Positions 11,051-23,306 of a stretch of DNA of 64,000 bases are shown here, piece by piece. The notes under the pieces were generated by a model, which was not told the DNA's origin, did no database searches, and was given only the letters and a program-made list of their open reading frames with translations. Source of the DNA: Quercus robur (lineage: Eukaryota; Streptophyta; Magnoliopsida; Fagales; Fagaceae); assembly GCF_932294415.1 (NCBI RefSeq), contig NC_065539.1, positions 52,781,501-52,845,500 on the forward strand, read 5' to 3'. The position numbers and the translations under genes were made by a program. The number at the start of each line of letters is the position of its first letter. Position 1 is the first letter of the stretch.

Positions 11051-12377
11051 CCTATCTGACGTTCTTCCTGGCTCTTGTTTGAATTTCATTATCCTATCTA
11101 ACCTTCAAAATTCCAAAATTAAATTTTCATTATAAACAAACATGACTAGTATGACTACTGAGGCATGATTGTGGTACATATTTGGTATCTTGACTCTAGT
11201 AGTTAATTCCAAATACCTACTCCAAAAGAGTAGCTTCTTTTTTTATTTGGTGAGGGCTGACCTTATAGCAAGCAACCGTTATAGTTTTCTCTCAATCTCA
11301 CCCAATAGTGGGTCCACCGTACCAATTTTTTCTCTCAATCTCACTTAATAGTGGGTCCACCGTACCAATTTTTGTCCCAATGTCCGCATTAGCCAATGTC
11401 CACATTAACAATGCCTTCCAATCTCTCCATATATCTCTTCAAACACACTAGAAATTACCATTTTTCATTTTTCACTGCTAATGTAAATGCCTTTGCCCCA
11501 CCTAGACCATAGCTTGTTCTACTTCTGCATATGAATGGTCGCCATTATTAATTAATTCAGTAAATAATATGTAAAAGTGTCAGTTTTTAGACCCCTTAAA
11601 ACACAATTGGATTAACCTAGTTAATTAGCCAAGTTGTTACTTAGTCCAAATTCCAAGTCTAGGTTATCACAATCAAACAATCATATCATGCATAGCAGCG
11701 GAAAATAAATAAGACAATGATATGATCACCTAGGAAAACCAAACCAGTAAAAAACCTGTGGAGGATTTAACCTACCTATCCTCAAGGTAAAAAGCAAATC
11801 CATTAGAAAGAATCGAAGTTCATACAATAAGACTTACAAGCCCCCACGCTTGACTTCTTATTACTACCAACCAGTAGAACTTATTGACACGACCACATGC
11901 AAGCTCCGAATCCACGGACTCCATCTTTCTTTGGCCTTTGCAAAACACAAACACCCCCGTTTGTGACTTTGAGATCCCACTCAAAGGTTTAGCAACACAA
12001 ACTCTCCTGTTTGTGACTCCAAGACCACCCTTGAAGGTTTAGATCATCAACACCTTTGATGACAAGAGAAGGCAGCAACTTCTACAATACCAGATCTTGA
12101 GATTCAACAAGGAATAGCACCGGTAGAAGACATAAGAAAGTTTTTGGGTACAAAACCCTAGATCTACAAAAGAGGCACAAGATGCACTCTAATCTCTCTA
12201 AAAAACTCTCAAAACCCTACCTAGGGTTAGCTTATAATGTCCTTTAAATACTGGAAAAAACAGCTCACGATTTCGGCTTCAAACGAATAAGTTATGGCCT
12301 TTTTACATTTTGCAGATTTTGCCGATATGCGATTTTCGATCAATCGAAAATCCCTAGCAGCAATCGAACCAACCAGG

Positions 12378-12382
12378 GGGGG

Positions 12383-12428
<46 letters not shown>
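12378..12428. repeat. Poly-T run inside the left family-B LTR
   Basis: About fifty T follow a short G run here; the other LTR has ordinary sequence at this point. The run may be real expansion or an assembly/sequencing artefact. Confidence 0.8.
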
Positions 12429-14812
12429 CTGAACTTGAGTTTTTTGTCTTGGGCTTCAATGTAGACCATTCTAAACTAATGAGACTTAGTTTTTTCATGT
12501 TTTGTCATGGTTTGCCAACATTACAAACTCAAAACCTAACACTCCCCCTTTGGCAATCCGTGACAAAACACACATACAACATAATGCCCATATACAATAA
12601 AATGCCCAAATATATCACAAATCCCAATCTAAGACTCCTAACCTAGAAGTTGCAAGAAGAGGTAGAAGGTCTTGATCAAAATGTACCTGTCTTTCCTGAA
12701 ACACTCAACAAACACATCACTGTATGTGTGGAAAGAAAGACATAAAAAATAATATGAAACAGAATATAAAAAAAACAAAAGTAAACTAACTCTCCCCCTA
12801 AGTTAGATACATCAAAAAGTTTTTTATATTCTCCTCCTAAACAAAACAAACAGTCATTTATGTCTCCCCCTTTTTGTCACGTATTGACAAAGACTACCTA
12901 ATCAGAAGATAGACAGAAAATATACGCAACAGAGTAAGAGAAAATAGAGACAACTCCCCCTATGAAGAGCAATAACTCCCCCTAAGAACCACAAAGGTTA
13001 AAAAAAAATTTCTCCCCCTATAAAAATAGGAAAAACAAAACAAGTTTTGGGAAAAACAGTTTTGGGGAAAAATAAAGGGGGTGGGGATAAATAAAAAGAC
13101 ACAAATCAAGTTTTAAAAAAAATTTGAGGATACACATGAAGAAAAATATTCTCTCTTTCAATAAAATGCAAATATGACACTATGTGACCCATAAACAGTT
13201 ACATAAGTAGAGAAAATATTTGCACATTGATTATCCATCATATCTCTTAAGAAAATAATTTTCTACAATTTACACATAAAAATAGCATATACTAGAAAGT
13301 ATATAATTCAAAAATTAATCAATCAATTTTTAAATCAAGTTGAGTACCCAATTTAGCAAAGTGTATGTGAAAACAATGAGAGATATGACTGCAAAACTGC
13401 AAGATGGATACAGAAAACAATGCAATGCATGTGAATCCTAAACATAAATGATGCATGGAAAAATAAATTTTTTGAAAAAACAGAGCAATTTAATGCAGAA
13501 ACTCCTCAAAGCACAATATTTCATGAATGAAATGCATGAGTATGAGATTAAAAGTTTTTCAAAAAAAACTCTTGAACTCAACCCAGATCTTCCAAAAACA
13601 AGTTTTTCAATCAATTTGTCCTCAAAGCGCAAACATTAAACACATTTTGCATTAAAATCAAGGAATTTTTAATCTTGGATGGCCACAACAAGATCACACA
13701 CAATATAATGTACCAAGTTTAACAAAGAGTAACTTGTGTAGTGTGTGCAACTAGCAAAAACTTGAGATACATGTGAGGTGATATGTGAATAGCAATCAAT
13801 CACAAAGTCTACAAAATTCATCACATAGAATTTAAAAGAGACTATCACCTAAAGAGTTACATCATATAACTACCATATCTCCTAGATCATAAGCTTGCAA
13901 TCATGTAAGTTTCTTGTATTTATGCCTCATAATATATATACCAATTTTAAGTCATGTGAGTTTGACATCAAGCCTAATAGTACACACCAATTTTAAGTAT
14001 TAAGCAATTTAAACCGAGGCTTCACCTTATGTTTTTTTTTTGTGCATGTGCTACACTTTCTCGAGTACAAAATCTTATGATATGCACTAAGGTGTTCATG
14101 ATTGGCTAGTGAACAATGGTGAGATGGTTATTTATGCATTTCTCAAAAGGTTCAAGTCCGACAGTCAAAGACATGTGACTTCAAGATCAAGACAAAGTGA
14201 TCAAAAACTATAAATATCTCCCACACAACATGCACTACAAAGTTTCAACTAGTAAAGTGCAATAAGTAAGCTCATCAAAGCTAAACAAGATACATAAACT
14301 TGTTATGTAAAGATAATATGGCCAATCCTTGATTATAAATCCAAGATGTGAAATACAAAACACAAAAAAAATTTTGGTTTTAAAAAAATTTATGACCAAA
14401 AACAAAAAACCCACATTATGCTAAATGATCAATGCAAATGCAATGCATGACAGTGCTTAACTAAGCTATAGACGGTACACAAACAAGAAATATCAATTTC
14501 TTAATTAACCCTTGAGTATATGTACAAACTAGTACATACTCACATAATATCAAAAATAGCTTTCAAGTTTCTCCACAATGTCAAGCATGTTCTAAATCAA
14601 GAGAGATATCATAATTCATGTAATCCTCAAAACAAATAAAACAAGACACAAAATAAAATATTTTTGTCTTTTTGAAATTTTTTCAATGTTTTTGGATTTT
14701 TTTTTATTAAATTAAAAAAATATTCTAAAAGAAACAAAACAACCAAAAAAACAAAAACAAGACATGTCCATAAACAATTGAAAGAATTAAATCAGGGACA
14801 AGTCAGCAACAC

Positions 14813-15751
14813 TCACTTTAGAGAATCTTTTCTCACCCATCTAGCACAAGTCTTCGGCTTTGTAGGTGAAAATCCATGTGAAACAGAGTGCATTTGAGGG
14901 ATTACACCAATTTTCTGAGACAGATTGAAATCCTGCAAATTCCTTTCACAAACCAACAGGCTTAAATTTTTCAAAATAATATGAAACAATTTATATGAAC
15001 TTATGGCAGGAGAAATATCATCACATATCCTAGATTGAAACACAAAATGCTTAAATTTCAGTTTATGACAATTAGGACGAATGTGACCGGAGACACCACA
15101 AAAGTGACAAATATGAACAAATTTAGGAACATCAGTATTCCTAACAACAAGTCTAGTCTCAGATTTTGGTTTTTGCCTCAACAAAGAACAATTTGGTCTA
15201 ATATGACCAACAACACCACAAAGGTGACAAGTAGGCACAAAAACAGATTTATTATGCTCTCTAATAGTAGGTTTAGACATAGGTTTAGAAACATCAGCGT
15301 CAACATCAGAACTTTTACCTTTGTCTAACCTAGCAAAATAAGCTTTTTCTTTATTATTCCTCTTGAAAGGAGGGATATAAACTTTCTCAGTTTTAGGCTT
15401 AAGAGAAACAGAAATACTTCCGTTATCAACAGCAGACTTGGTACAAGTCAAATTTTCAATTTTAGTTTTAGATTTAACTAACTCTTGTTCCAAGCTTTTC
15501 ATCTTCTCATCTTGAGAGGAAATTTGATTTCTCAAAAATTCATTCTTTTTATTAGATTCATCTAATCTAACAACCAATTCCTCTTTTTCAAGATTAGCCA
15601 ATTTTAACTCTTCCTTGAATTTCTTAGCAATTTTCATAGATTTCAATAATTCCTTACGAAGAGTTTTACAGACATCAATAAAATCAGCAGAAGCATGAGC
15701 AGAAACATAATCAGAAAGACACTTCAAATTATCCATGACAACAGGGGCCAA
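14813..15751 (-). CDS. Gag-like protein with coiled coil and two CCHC knuckles (fossil element)
   Basis: A frame of about 312 residues starts MAPVVMDNLKCLSDYVS close to the primer-binding site. Residues of about 35-105 are rich in K, E and L with a heptad-like pattern, suggesting a coiled coil. A conserved patch VYIPPFKRNNKEKAYFA follows, then two CCHC zinc knuckles: CHLCGVVGHIRPNC and CHFCGVSGHIRPNC. The layout matches the nucleocapsid end of copia-type Gag, without the UBN2 capsid-type domain seen at 50012-50569. The element at 19488-26250 carries a homologue (20567-21340). Its role is probably RNA binding during packaging. Confidence 0.75.
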   Translation of the reverse strand: MAPVVMDNLKCLSDYVSAHASADFIDVCKTLRKELLKSMKIAKKFKEELKLANLEKEELVVRLDESNKKNEFLRNQISSQDEKMKSLEQELVKSKTKIENLTCTKSAVDNGSISVSLKPKTEKVYIPPFKRNNKEKAYFARLDKGKSSDVDADVSKPMSKPTIREHNKSVFVPTCHLCGVVGHIRPNCSLLRQKPKSETRLVVRNTDVPKFVHICHFCGVSGHIRPNCHKLKFKHFVFQSRICDDISPAISSYKLFHIILKNLSLLVCERNLQDFNLSQKIGVIPQMHSVSHGFSPTKPKTCARWVRKDSLK

Positions 15752-16815
15752 GGATCAGCTCTTATATCAAAAGATCTAAAACAAAAAAGCAACCCGCTCT
15801 GATACCACTTGTCAGTTTTTAGACCCCTTAAAACACAATTGGATTAACCTAATTAATTAGCCAAGTTGTTACTTAGTCCAAATTCCAAGTCTAGGTTATC
15901 ACAATCAAACAATCATATCATGCATAGCAGCGGAAAATAAATAAGACAATGATATGGTCACCTAGGAAAACTAAACCGGTAAAATACTTAGGGAGGATTT
16001 AACCTAGCTATACTCAAGGTAAAAAGCAAATCCACTAGAAAGAACTGAAGTTCATACAATAAGACTTACAAGCCCCCACGCTTGACTTCTTATTACTACC
16101 AACCAGTAGAACTTACTGACACGACCACGTGCAAGCTCCGAATCCACGGACTCCTTCTTTCTTTGGCCTTTGCAAAACACAAACACCCCCGTTTGTGACT
16201 TTGAGATCCCATTCAAAGGTTTAGCAACACAAACTCTCCTGTTTGTGACTCCAAGACCACCCTTGAAAGTTTAGATCATCAACACCTTTGATGACAAGAG
16301 AAGGCAGCAACTTCTACAATACCAGATCTTGAGATTCAACAAGGAATAGCATCGGTAGAAGACATAAGAAAGCTTTTGGGTACAAAACCCTAGATCTACA
16401 AAAGAGGCACAAGATGCACTCTAATCTCTCTAAAAAACTCTCAAAACCCTACCTAGAGTTAGCTTATAATGTCCTTTAAATACTGGAAAAAATGGCTCGC
16501 GATTTAGGCTTCAAACGAATAAGTTATGACCTTTTTACGTTTTGCAGATTTTGCTGATATGCGATTTTCAATCAATCGAAAATCCCTAACAGCAATCGAA
16601 CCAACCAGCGGGTAACTTATTTGTTTTTTTTCTGAACTTGAGTTTTTTGTCTTGGGCTTCAATGTAGATAATTCTAAACTAATGAGACTTAATTTTTGTC
16701 ATGTTTTATCATGGTTTGCCAACATTACAAACTCAAAACCTAACAAAAAGAATTTACTAAAAAAGTTATTGTTTTAGAGACTGTATGGACTTACAAAACT
16801 TGGTCTAGAATTGGG

Positions 16816-16895
16816 TGGGGTGCGCCAGACCTATGCAGTAGTGCAACGCATGGGCGACACTTGAGAGCCCCAGAAGCAAGCTACTGTGGTGGACA
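16816..16895 (-). pseudogene. U2 snRNA 3' fragment in unit B
   Basis: This holds the same 3' portion of U2 as unit A, cut at the same internal place, with no promoter or 5' half. Confidence 0.85.
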
Positions 16896-16897
16896 CT

Positions 16898-17605
16898 CCT
16901 ATCTGACGTTCTTCCTGGCTCTTGTTTGAATTTCATTATCCTATCTAACCTTCAAAATTCCAAAATTAAATTTTCATTATAAACAAACATGACTAGTATG
17001 ACTACTGAGGCATGATTGTGGTACATATTTGGTATCTTGACTCTAGTAGTTAATTCCAAATACCTACTCCAAAAGAGTAGCTTCTTTTTTTATTTGGTGA
17101 GGGCTGACCTTATAGCAAGCAACCGTTATAGTTTTCTCTCAATCTCACCTAATAGTGGGTCCACCCTCTCTCAATCTCACCTAATAGTGGGTCCACCGTA
17201 CCAATTTTTTCTCTCAATCTCACCCAATAGTGGGTCCACCGTACCAATTTTTGTCCCAATGTCCGCATTAGCCAATGTCCACATTAACAATGCCTTCCAA
17301 TCTCTCCATATATCTCTTCAAACACACTAGAAATTACCATTTTTCATTTTTCACTGCCAATGTAAATGCCTTTGCCCCAATACTTAGATCCTAGACCATA
17401 GCTTGTTCTACTTCTGCATATGAATGGTCGCCATTATTAATTAATTCAGTAAATAATATGTAAAAGAATTTACTAAAAAAGTTATTGTTTTGGAGACTGT
17501 ATGGACTTACAAAACTTGGTCTAGAATTGGGTGGGGTGCGCCAGAACCTGTGCAGTAGTGCAACGCATGGGCGACGCTTGAGAGCCCCAGTAGCAAGCTA
17601 CTGTG
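16898..17605. repeat. Tandem unit C, running into full-length U2
   Basis: In this third copy the minisatellite word occurs three times, one in a shortened unit (about 17130-17240). It holds a GNAT scrap (about 17280-17425) and, unlike units A and B, continues into a complete U2 gene (17532-17727). Confidence 0.8.
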
Positions 17606-17727
17606 TTGGACTCTCCCCTTCAACATATAAATTTAATATCGTGTGAGCCAATGGCTCACATATCAGATATTAAACTGATAAGAACAGATACTACACTTGA
17701 TCTTAGCCAAAAGGCCGAGAAAGGTAT
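17532..17727 (-). ncRNA. U2: U2 snRNA gene, divergent copy 4
   Basis: This is a full-length U2 on the minus strand with an intact 5' end and the branch-site-pairing GTAGTA. The rest is more diverged than the other copies, and one extra base lies in the 3' stem-loop. The Sm site reads ATATGTTG instead of ATTTCTTG, losing the continuous U run that Sm proteins bind. The 3' box is AGACCAA rather than AGTNNAA. The promoter is largely unlike that of the other copies but keeps the USE, the TATA box and their spacing. It is either a variant U2 or, more likely, a pseudogene on account of the Sm site. Confidence 0.8.
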
Positions 17728-17753
17728 GAGCTTACTCCTAAAATGTGCTCTTT

Positions 17754-17803
17754 TTTATAGTAAGACTGATTTGAGCTCTTTTCCTGCTTTCATGATGTGG
17801 GAC
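17754..17803 (-). promoter_or_regulatory. USE and TATA box of U2 copy 4
   Basis: On the minus strand GTCCCACATCA (17793-17803) matches RTCCCACATCG with one mismatch. TATAAA (17754-17759) is 32 bases before the first U2 base, and the gap between the elements is 33 bp, as in the other copies although the surrounding sequence differs. Confidence 0.85.
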
Positions 17804-17804
17804 G

Positions 17805-18560
17805 TGATTGTCAAACTCTTATTATGCTTATATTATACATGGCTGGTATAGGAATACAAACATATCTTCTTTAAACAGTTCACAGAAAACAAAGTAGATG
17901 CCAACAAACACCATAGTGATGTAGATGATAATGTTCGAAATACAAAAATTTCTGCCTTTAAAGAGCTCAAAGCTGGAACAGCTTCTCCGCATATTGGATT
18001 TTTTGTTTTGTTTAAATCTAGATTGATTTTATTTTTTATCATGTTTGTATAACAATTTAACTAACTTCAATCGTAAACTTCACAGGCCTATCAGACTATC
18101 ATGGATTTCATGTTGGTATTAAGCTGAAGTTTGAACACTGATTTTGTGCTGGAGATGAATTTCCTGGCTTCTGACCCGTTGAATTAAAGCTCTAATTGAA
18201 AGACAACAGAGTGGGGACCTGATTTATATTGCTGAAATGAGAGGACTTATTTACCAAAAAAAATTTAAAACGTTGATATGACTTAGAAGTGATAAGTAGC
18301 ATTAGAGGCACAGATGTAGCTGACAATGAATGCAGAGATAATGGATGTTGTGACAATTAGGAGATATAAATATATAATCAATTTCCAGCTGGGAAATGTA
18401 ATCAACTTCTAGCTTTTGCAGGTCCGGTATAAATGGAGGGTCTAACCTTACCAAACTTTTAAAATTTAGCTCCAATAGTTCATAACTCAAAGACATGGGA
18501 AAACAAGAATTGAAAGAAGAAGATTTTAAGACTAAAGGCACAGCTTTTAATTAATATCAC
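17805..18560. other. Intergenic sequence between U2 copy 4 and a GNAT pseudogene
   Basis: No gene, RNA or element is recognised. Short frames here have no family features. Confidence 0.5.
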
Positions 18561-18817
18561 TCACAACAAACTATCTGTTACTAAGAAGATATAGATAAAC
18601 ATGTCTCTGATCTCTCCTTTACAAAATCCGTACTTTCTTAACAACCCTTCTTTAAGAAATCCAACCTTTTCTAAAACCTTTTGAGACCCCATATTTTCTA
18701 CCCCTACCATTGCTTCAATCCTCACCAAATCTGGGAACTCTTTGAACACCTTAGAGATAGCTATCTTCAATGCAGTGGTGATTATCCCCTACCCCCAGTA
18801 ATCTGTGCCCATAGCAT
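18561..18817 (-). pseudogene. GNAT pseudogene, 3' half (gene split by retrotransposons)
   Basis: The minus-strand frame continues the acetyltransferase begun at 26836-26578. It reads AMGTDYWG at the acetyl-CoA loop, then KIAISKVFKEFPDLVRIEA, GSQKVLEKVGFLKEGLLRKY and ends FLVTDSLL. The junction is exact: the other half stops at HISYA and AGCAT is duplicated on both sides of the inserted LTR material. A TAG interrupts the acetyl-CoA loop and the 5' half has further stops, so this is dead independently of the insertion. It is closer to the 39256-40915 copy than to the 168-residue genes. Confidence 0.88.
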
Positions 18818-20566
18818 TGATAGGTCAAAAACCCCTTGTGATAAATTAATTGATTAATTAGCCAAATGCATTAATTAATCAAATTAACATGTAAGATGCA
18901 TGGTAACACAAACAAATTACTGATAAACTAAGTATGTAACGAAAAATAAATTGACACGATAAAAACCAACACGGCAAAAACCCCATCAGATGATTTTAAG
19001 GTCACCACTCCCGAGAATCCATTATTATCACAACAAGTGGTTACAAGTAAAGGAATCTCAGTATCTTATACCAACCTACAGTTGAACCCTTACCCTAATA
19101 CCCAGTTGAACTTGTTTTGTAGTGACAGTCTCTCCTTTTAATGCACGGCTCCCAGTATGTGACTAACCAATTATGCAGATCCCAGTATGCGACTTCAATT
19201 ACCATCTAAAGAAGGTTGTTGGTTGTAAAATTCTTTAGTTCATCACATGATGAAGATTGAGAAGCACCTTGGTTACAAAACCCTGCGATACACAAACACA
19301 ACAACTTCTTCACAAGAAAGATGAACTAGGGCAAATTCTGTTTTCGGTCACAATTTGCTTAAACAAACTTTTCTCAACACTTGTGCAACTTGTTCCACCT
19401 TTGACGGCTCTTAAAATAATCATTTTATATGTCTAGGGTTGTAAGAAAAGAAAGGTCAAACATACAATCACGGATTGGAGTCAAAACTATTAGGACATAT
19501 GTGTTTCACAAGTTAAGAACATATGTCTTGATTTTATGTAATTGGCTTATCCTTTGACAAAACGCACTTTACTTGTATTTGGGTAGATTTAGGATGTTTT
19601 AAATACTTCAAGAAACCTTGTTTAAGGATCATGTATTGTAACTTTCAAGTTTGTTCAAGAAAACAAGTTCAGAGTGCAAAATCATTAAAGCTCGACAGCT
19701 GGTCGATAGCTTCATCTATCGAGCTTAAGGAAGCTGTTCTTCATTCGGTGTGCTCGACAGCTGGTCGACAGCTGTTATCTGTCGAGGTTTAAGATTTTCA
19801 GAATTTCAATCTAATTTTCTTAGGATCTGTGAATATGTCTTTGGGCCTTCTTTTCTCCTAAACCTAGACATATAAAAGGATCAGTTTAAGGGCCATCAAA
19901 GTGTTCACTAGTTGCACAAGGTTTGAACAAACTCTGTTCAAGCAAATTGTGACCAGAGACGAAGTTCTTACCCTAGTTCATCTCTTTCTCTTGAAGAAGT
20001 TGCTGTGTATATGCACCATAGGGTTTTGTGACCAAGTATCTTCTTAATCTTCATTGTTTGGATGAATTGAAGAATTTTGTAACCAATAACCTTCTTAGTT
20101 GGTGATTGAAGTCACGTACTGGGATCCGCGCAATTGGTTAGTCACGTACTTAGGAGCCGTGCATCAGAAAGGGGAACTGTCACTACAGAACAAGTCTAAT
20201 TGGGTATTAGGGTAAGGGTTCAACTATAGGTTGGTAAGGTACTTGGATTCCTTTACTTGTAACCGCTTGTTGTGATAATAGTGGAGTTTCAAGGGTGGTG
20301 ACCTGAAAATCATCCGGTGGGGTTTTTATCGTTAGGTTTTCCTCATTCGTAAACAAATCACCGTGTTATTTATTTTCCGTTGCATTATTAGTTTATTGGT
20401 GATTTGTTTGTGCTACCACGCGTTTGCATGATAAATTGATTAATTAACAACTTGACTAATTAATTAATTAATTTCTATCACAATGGGTCATTCAGTTTGT
20501 GGCCTATCAAGTAGTATCAGAGCAGACACACTCTGATTAAGGTTTAATCTTTGCTGTGTTGATCCA

Positions 20567-21340
20567 TTGGCCCCTGTTGTCATGGAAACTTTTGATTGTT
20601 TTGATTTGCATGATCTTATGTTGAATGATGATGATGATATTCAAAATGTCTATTGCAAGCTTTATAATTTTTGTATGAAATCTCTTGAATATTCTGCAAA
20701 ATTAAAAGCTAAATTTAAAAAGGTTAAGCTTGAAAAAGATGATTTGATTGCAAAATTGGATGAAGCCAAAAATTTAAATGAGTGTTTTAAAAATCAAATT
20801 TTATCTCAGGTGGGCAAAATTAAAAGTTTGGAAGAGCAACTAGTTGAATCTAAAACTGAAGTTGAAAAATTAACTAGTGCCAAACATCTTGTTGAGCCTA
20901 ACTCAAAAGAAAAGGATTTTTATATTCCTCCATTTAAAAGGAATAATGAAGAGTTGAAGGCTAATATTGCTAAGATAGACAAAGGTAAAAAATTTTATGT
21001 TAATGCTGAAGTTTCTAAACCTATGTCTAAAACTCCTCCTAGAAAGAATGAAAATTCTGAATTTGTCCCCACTTGTCATCATTGTCATATTGTTGGTCAT
21101 ATTAGGCCAAATTGTCCTAATTTGTCAACCTCTAAGGTTAGACCTCCTTCTAGGAAGCATAGTAATGCGAAAACTACTCATGTTTGTCACCATTGTGGTG
21201 CTTCCGATCACACTCGTCCTAATTGTTTCAAGTTGTTTCCTCATAAGCGAGTGTCCAATAGGTCTCATCCTTTGTCTAAAGGTTCTGTACCTATTCTTGG
21301 TGAGTTATTAAAAGTTTTGAGCTTTTTAACTCAATTTTAG
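20567..21340 (+). CDS. Gag-like protein with coiled coil and two CCHC knuckles (fossil element)
   Basis: About 257 residues starting MAPVVMETFDCFDLHDLM. It shares with the family-B frame at 14813-15751 the MAPVVM start, a lysine/glutamate-rich probable coiled coil (about residues 45-105), the patch FYIPPFKRNNEE and two knuckles CHHCHIVGHIRPNC and CHHCGASDHTRPNC. No UBN2 capsid-like domain precedes it. The sharing across two LTR families points to a common non-autonomous lineage or exchange of internal modules. Confidence 0.75.
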   Translation: MAPVVMETFDCFDLHDLMLNDDDDIQNVYCKLYNFCMKSLEYSAKLKAKFKKVKLEKDDLIAKLDEAKNLNECFKNQILSQVGKIKSLEEQLVESKTEVEKLTSAKHLVEPNSKEKDFYIPPFKRNNEELKANIAKIDKGKKFYVNAEVSKPMSKTPPRKNENSEFVPTCHHCHIVGHIRPNCPNLSTSKVRPPSRKHSNAKTTHVCHHCGASDHTRPNCFKLFPHKRVSNRSHPLSKGSVPILGELLKVLSFLTQF

Positions 21341-22629
21341 GGGAATTCTAATTCCTCTATGTCCTTTAGTAGTCATACTAGGACACGTGCCTTTTCATCT
21401 TCACGACCAAAGACTCATGCTGTGTGGGTGATAAAGGATCCTAAGACTTAATTGTCTTCTCTGTTTGTCTTCTACTTTAATTCTTTCTATCTAAAGTAGG
21501 ACTCTCTTTGCTTGATTTCTTATCTGCTTTTGGAATCATGCTTTCATGCATCTGCACCCTTCTATCATGCCTTCATGCATATGCATATTTCTTTCATGCT
21601 TTCATGTTGTTTGTTTAATATGTTTTTGTTTGTTTATTTTTAGTTTTTTTTTTTTTTGATATAAAAATAAATAAAAAAATTGAAAAATTAGAAAATACAA
21701 AAACAGTGTGTGTTTTGTGTACTTTGGTACTTGTGTACCTTGAATGGCCATTGAAACAAAGTCTTCTAAATTTTATATCTTTTGTAGTTTAGATGAGCAT
21801 CTCTATACACAATTAAGCAAGTGAGTTTTGTGGCTCGTGTTTGTGATGAATACGATTAAGTTGTCTCTTAAACTTAACACTCATATCACTCTTTTTGATG
21901 GGAAGGACTAAAAACTCCTAAGAGAAAGGCATAAATAACCATCTCACCACTGTTGCCCGTCAATCATAATATGACACACGTATGCTTCGGCATAGCAAAA
22001 GTGTAGTGTCAATGACATTTGTGTGCCTAGGCATAGCAAAATTGGAATGTCAAATATTATTGGGTATTTCTTCTCTCTCTTTTATAAGTCCATGCATGAT
22101 ATGCTTAAAAGAAAAATATGCAAAGAAAAATCAAAAGCAAAAAGATCAAAAATGCTTTAAATATGATTGCAAGCGTGTATTCTAGGAGATGTGGGAGTTA
22201 TATGATGTACCTCAAAGGTGATAGTCCCCATCAAGCAGTTATGATTGTGTGTGAGTTAAAGATTTTCATATATCTCAAATCGTCATAACATGTGTACACT
22301 TATGCAATCTTGCGATATTTTTCACACACAACACGCAATATTCTTTGCTATTCTTGATACATGTGCAAGTAACAATGTAATTTGGCCATCACGAGGTTTT
22401 ACATGTGTTAATGTATGCTCACTAAACTGTCTTGACTTGTTTTTGAAATATAAAATTGATTAGACTTGTTTAGTGTGTTTGTGTGTTTGTGGATATCCAT
22501 GTGCTTAAATTTTCATTTGAGAGATGATTTTAAGAGCTTAATATGTGGATTGGATTGTTGGTTGAGTTGCATGTTGGATTGCATTCATGTTTGTGTTTTT
22601 CACATCTCGAAAAACTGCTTTTAAAAGCT

Positions 22630-22920
22630 GGCTCAACACCTCTTCGATAGCTAGCTATCTGTCGAGCTTCCTTAAGCTTTTTCTTATCGCAATCTCGTCT
22701 GCACCTCGATACCTGGTGAATCTATCGAGATTGGATCTGTATGCTTGATAGCTTCTCAATACCTGGTGGATCAATCGAGCTTCTGTTCTTAAATTTGATG
22801 TATTGATCCTCGATACCTCCTCGACACCTCAGCTGTCGACATGTATTTTCTTGACACCTCCTCGACAGATACCTCGATACCTGTCGATACCTTCATCTGT
22901 CGAGAATTACTGGCTTTCCT
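22630..22920. repeat. CG-containing short-word cluster (family A interior)
   Basis: Words such as CTCGATACCTGGTGAATC, TATCGAG and CCTCGACACCT recur many times, alternating in both orientations so that neighbouring copies can pair. A matching cluster lies at 47270-47560 in the second family-A element, and related words occur within the LTRs. Confidence 0.7.
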
Positions 22921-23306
22921 ATATAAAGCCCATGCGCGATCCAGTCTTCATTTCCATCGATCTCTCTCTCGATACTTCTCTGTTTCTCTCCCAAAAACTC
23001 TCCAATCTCACTCCTATCTTGGTTCTCAAGGATTTTCGAAGGTTTTTCAAGTTTTTCTTCACTTGGTAAGCTTCTAATCCTTTCTCATTCATGCATTTCA
23101 TGTTTTTGAAACCAAGGATTTGGGGTTTTTGGAAATTTTTGGGGTTTTTCAAAATTGATATGATTTCATTGAAATTTGGGTTGGGTTTTCACTTAAGTGT
23201 GTTTAAAACCTCATACATTGTATCACATTAGCATTATAATGGTCTTGCCATGCATTTAGATGTGCTATATGAATGTGTGCTGGTAGGTTTGGATTAGGCT
23301 GAGCCC

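Larger units (their letters stand above)
11578..16745 (-). mobile_element. Non-autonomous LTR retrotransposon, family B
   Basis: The LTRs are 11578-12541 and 15810-16745, both running from TGTCAG to CCTAACA on the plus strand, with a 5-bp target duplication AAAAG (11573-11577 and 16746-16750). On the minus strand the primer-binding site AGTGGTATCAGAGCGGG abuts the right-hand (5') LTR, matching initiator-Met tRNA, and a purine tract AAAGGGGGAGT abuts the left-hand (3') LTR. The only sizeable frame is a gag-like one (14813-15751); I find no protease, integrase or reverse transcriptase. The rest of the interior (about 12.5-14.8 kb) is A-rich and non-coding. The two LTRs differ by roughly 4-5 percent in the stretch I compared, so the insertion is fairly young. 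It is a fossil relying on another element's enzymes. Confidence 0.9.
11051..16897. repeat. Tandem unit B, split by an LTR element
   Basis: This second copy of the unit is interrupted at 11577/16746 by the element 11578-16745; without it the unit is about 674 bp. It contains a GNAT scrap (about 11402-11538), a U2 3' fragment (16816-16895) and two copies of the CAATCTCACYYAATAGTGGG minisatellite. Confidence 0.8.

Noticed and set aside
12227-12469. Lysine-run frame on the minus strand
   Set aside because: Produced by the poly-T run inside an LTR.
22630-22920. Possible CRISPR-like array in the repeated short words
   Set aside because: Repeats are irregular, in both orientations, have no uniform spacers and lie inside a plant LTR element.
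22803-23077. Frames across the CG-word region of the LTR element
   Set aside because: Repetitive words in the element's untranslated part generate accidental open frames in several phases.
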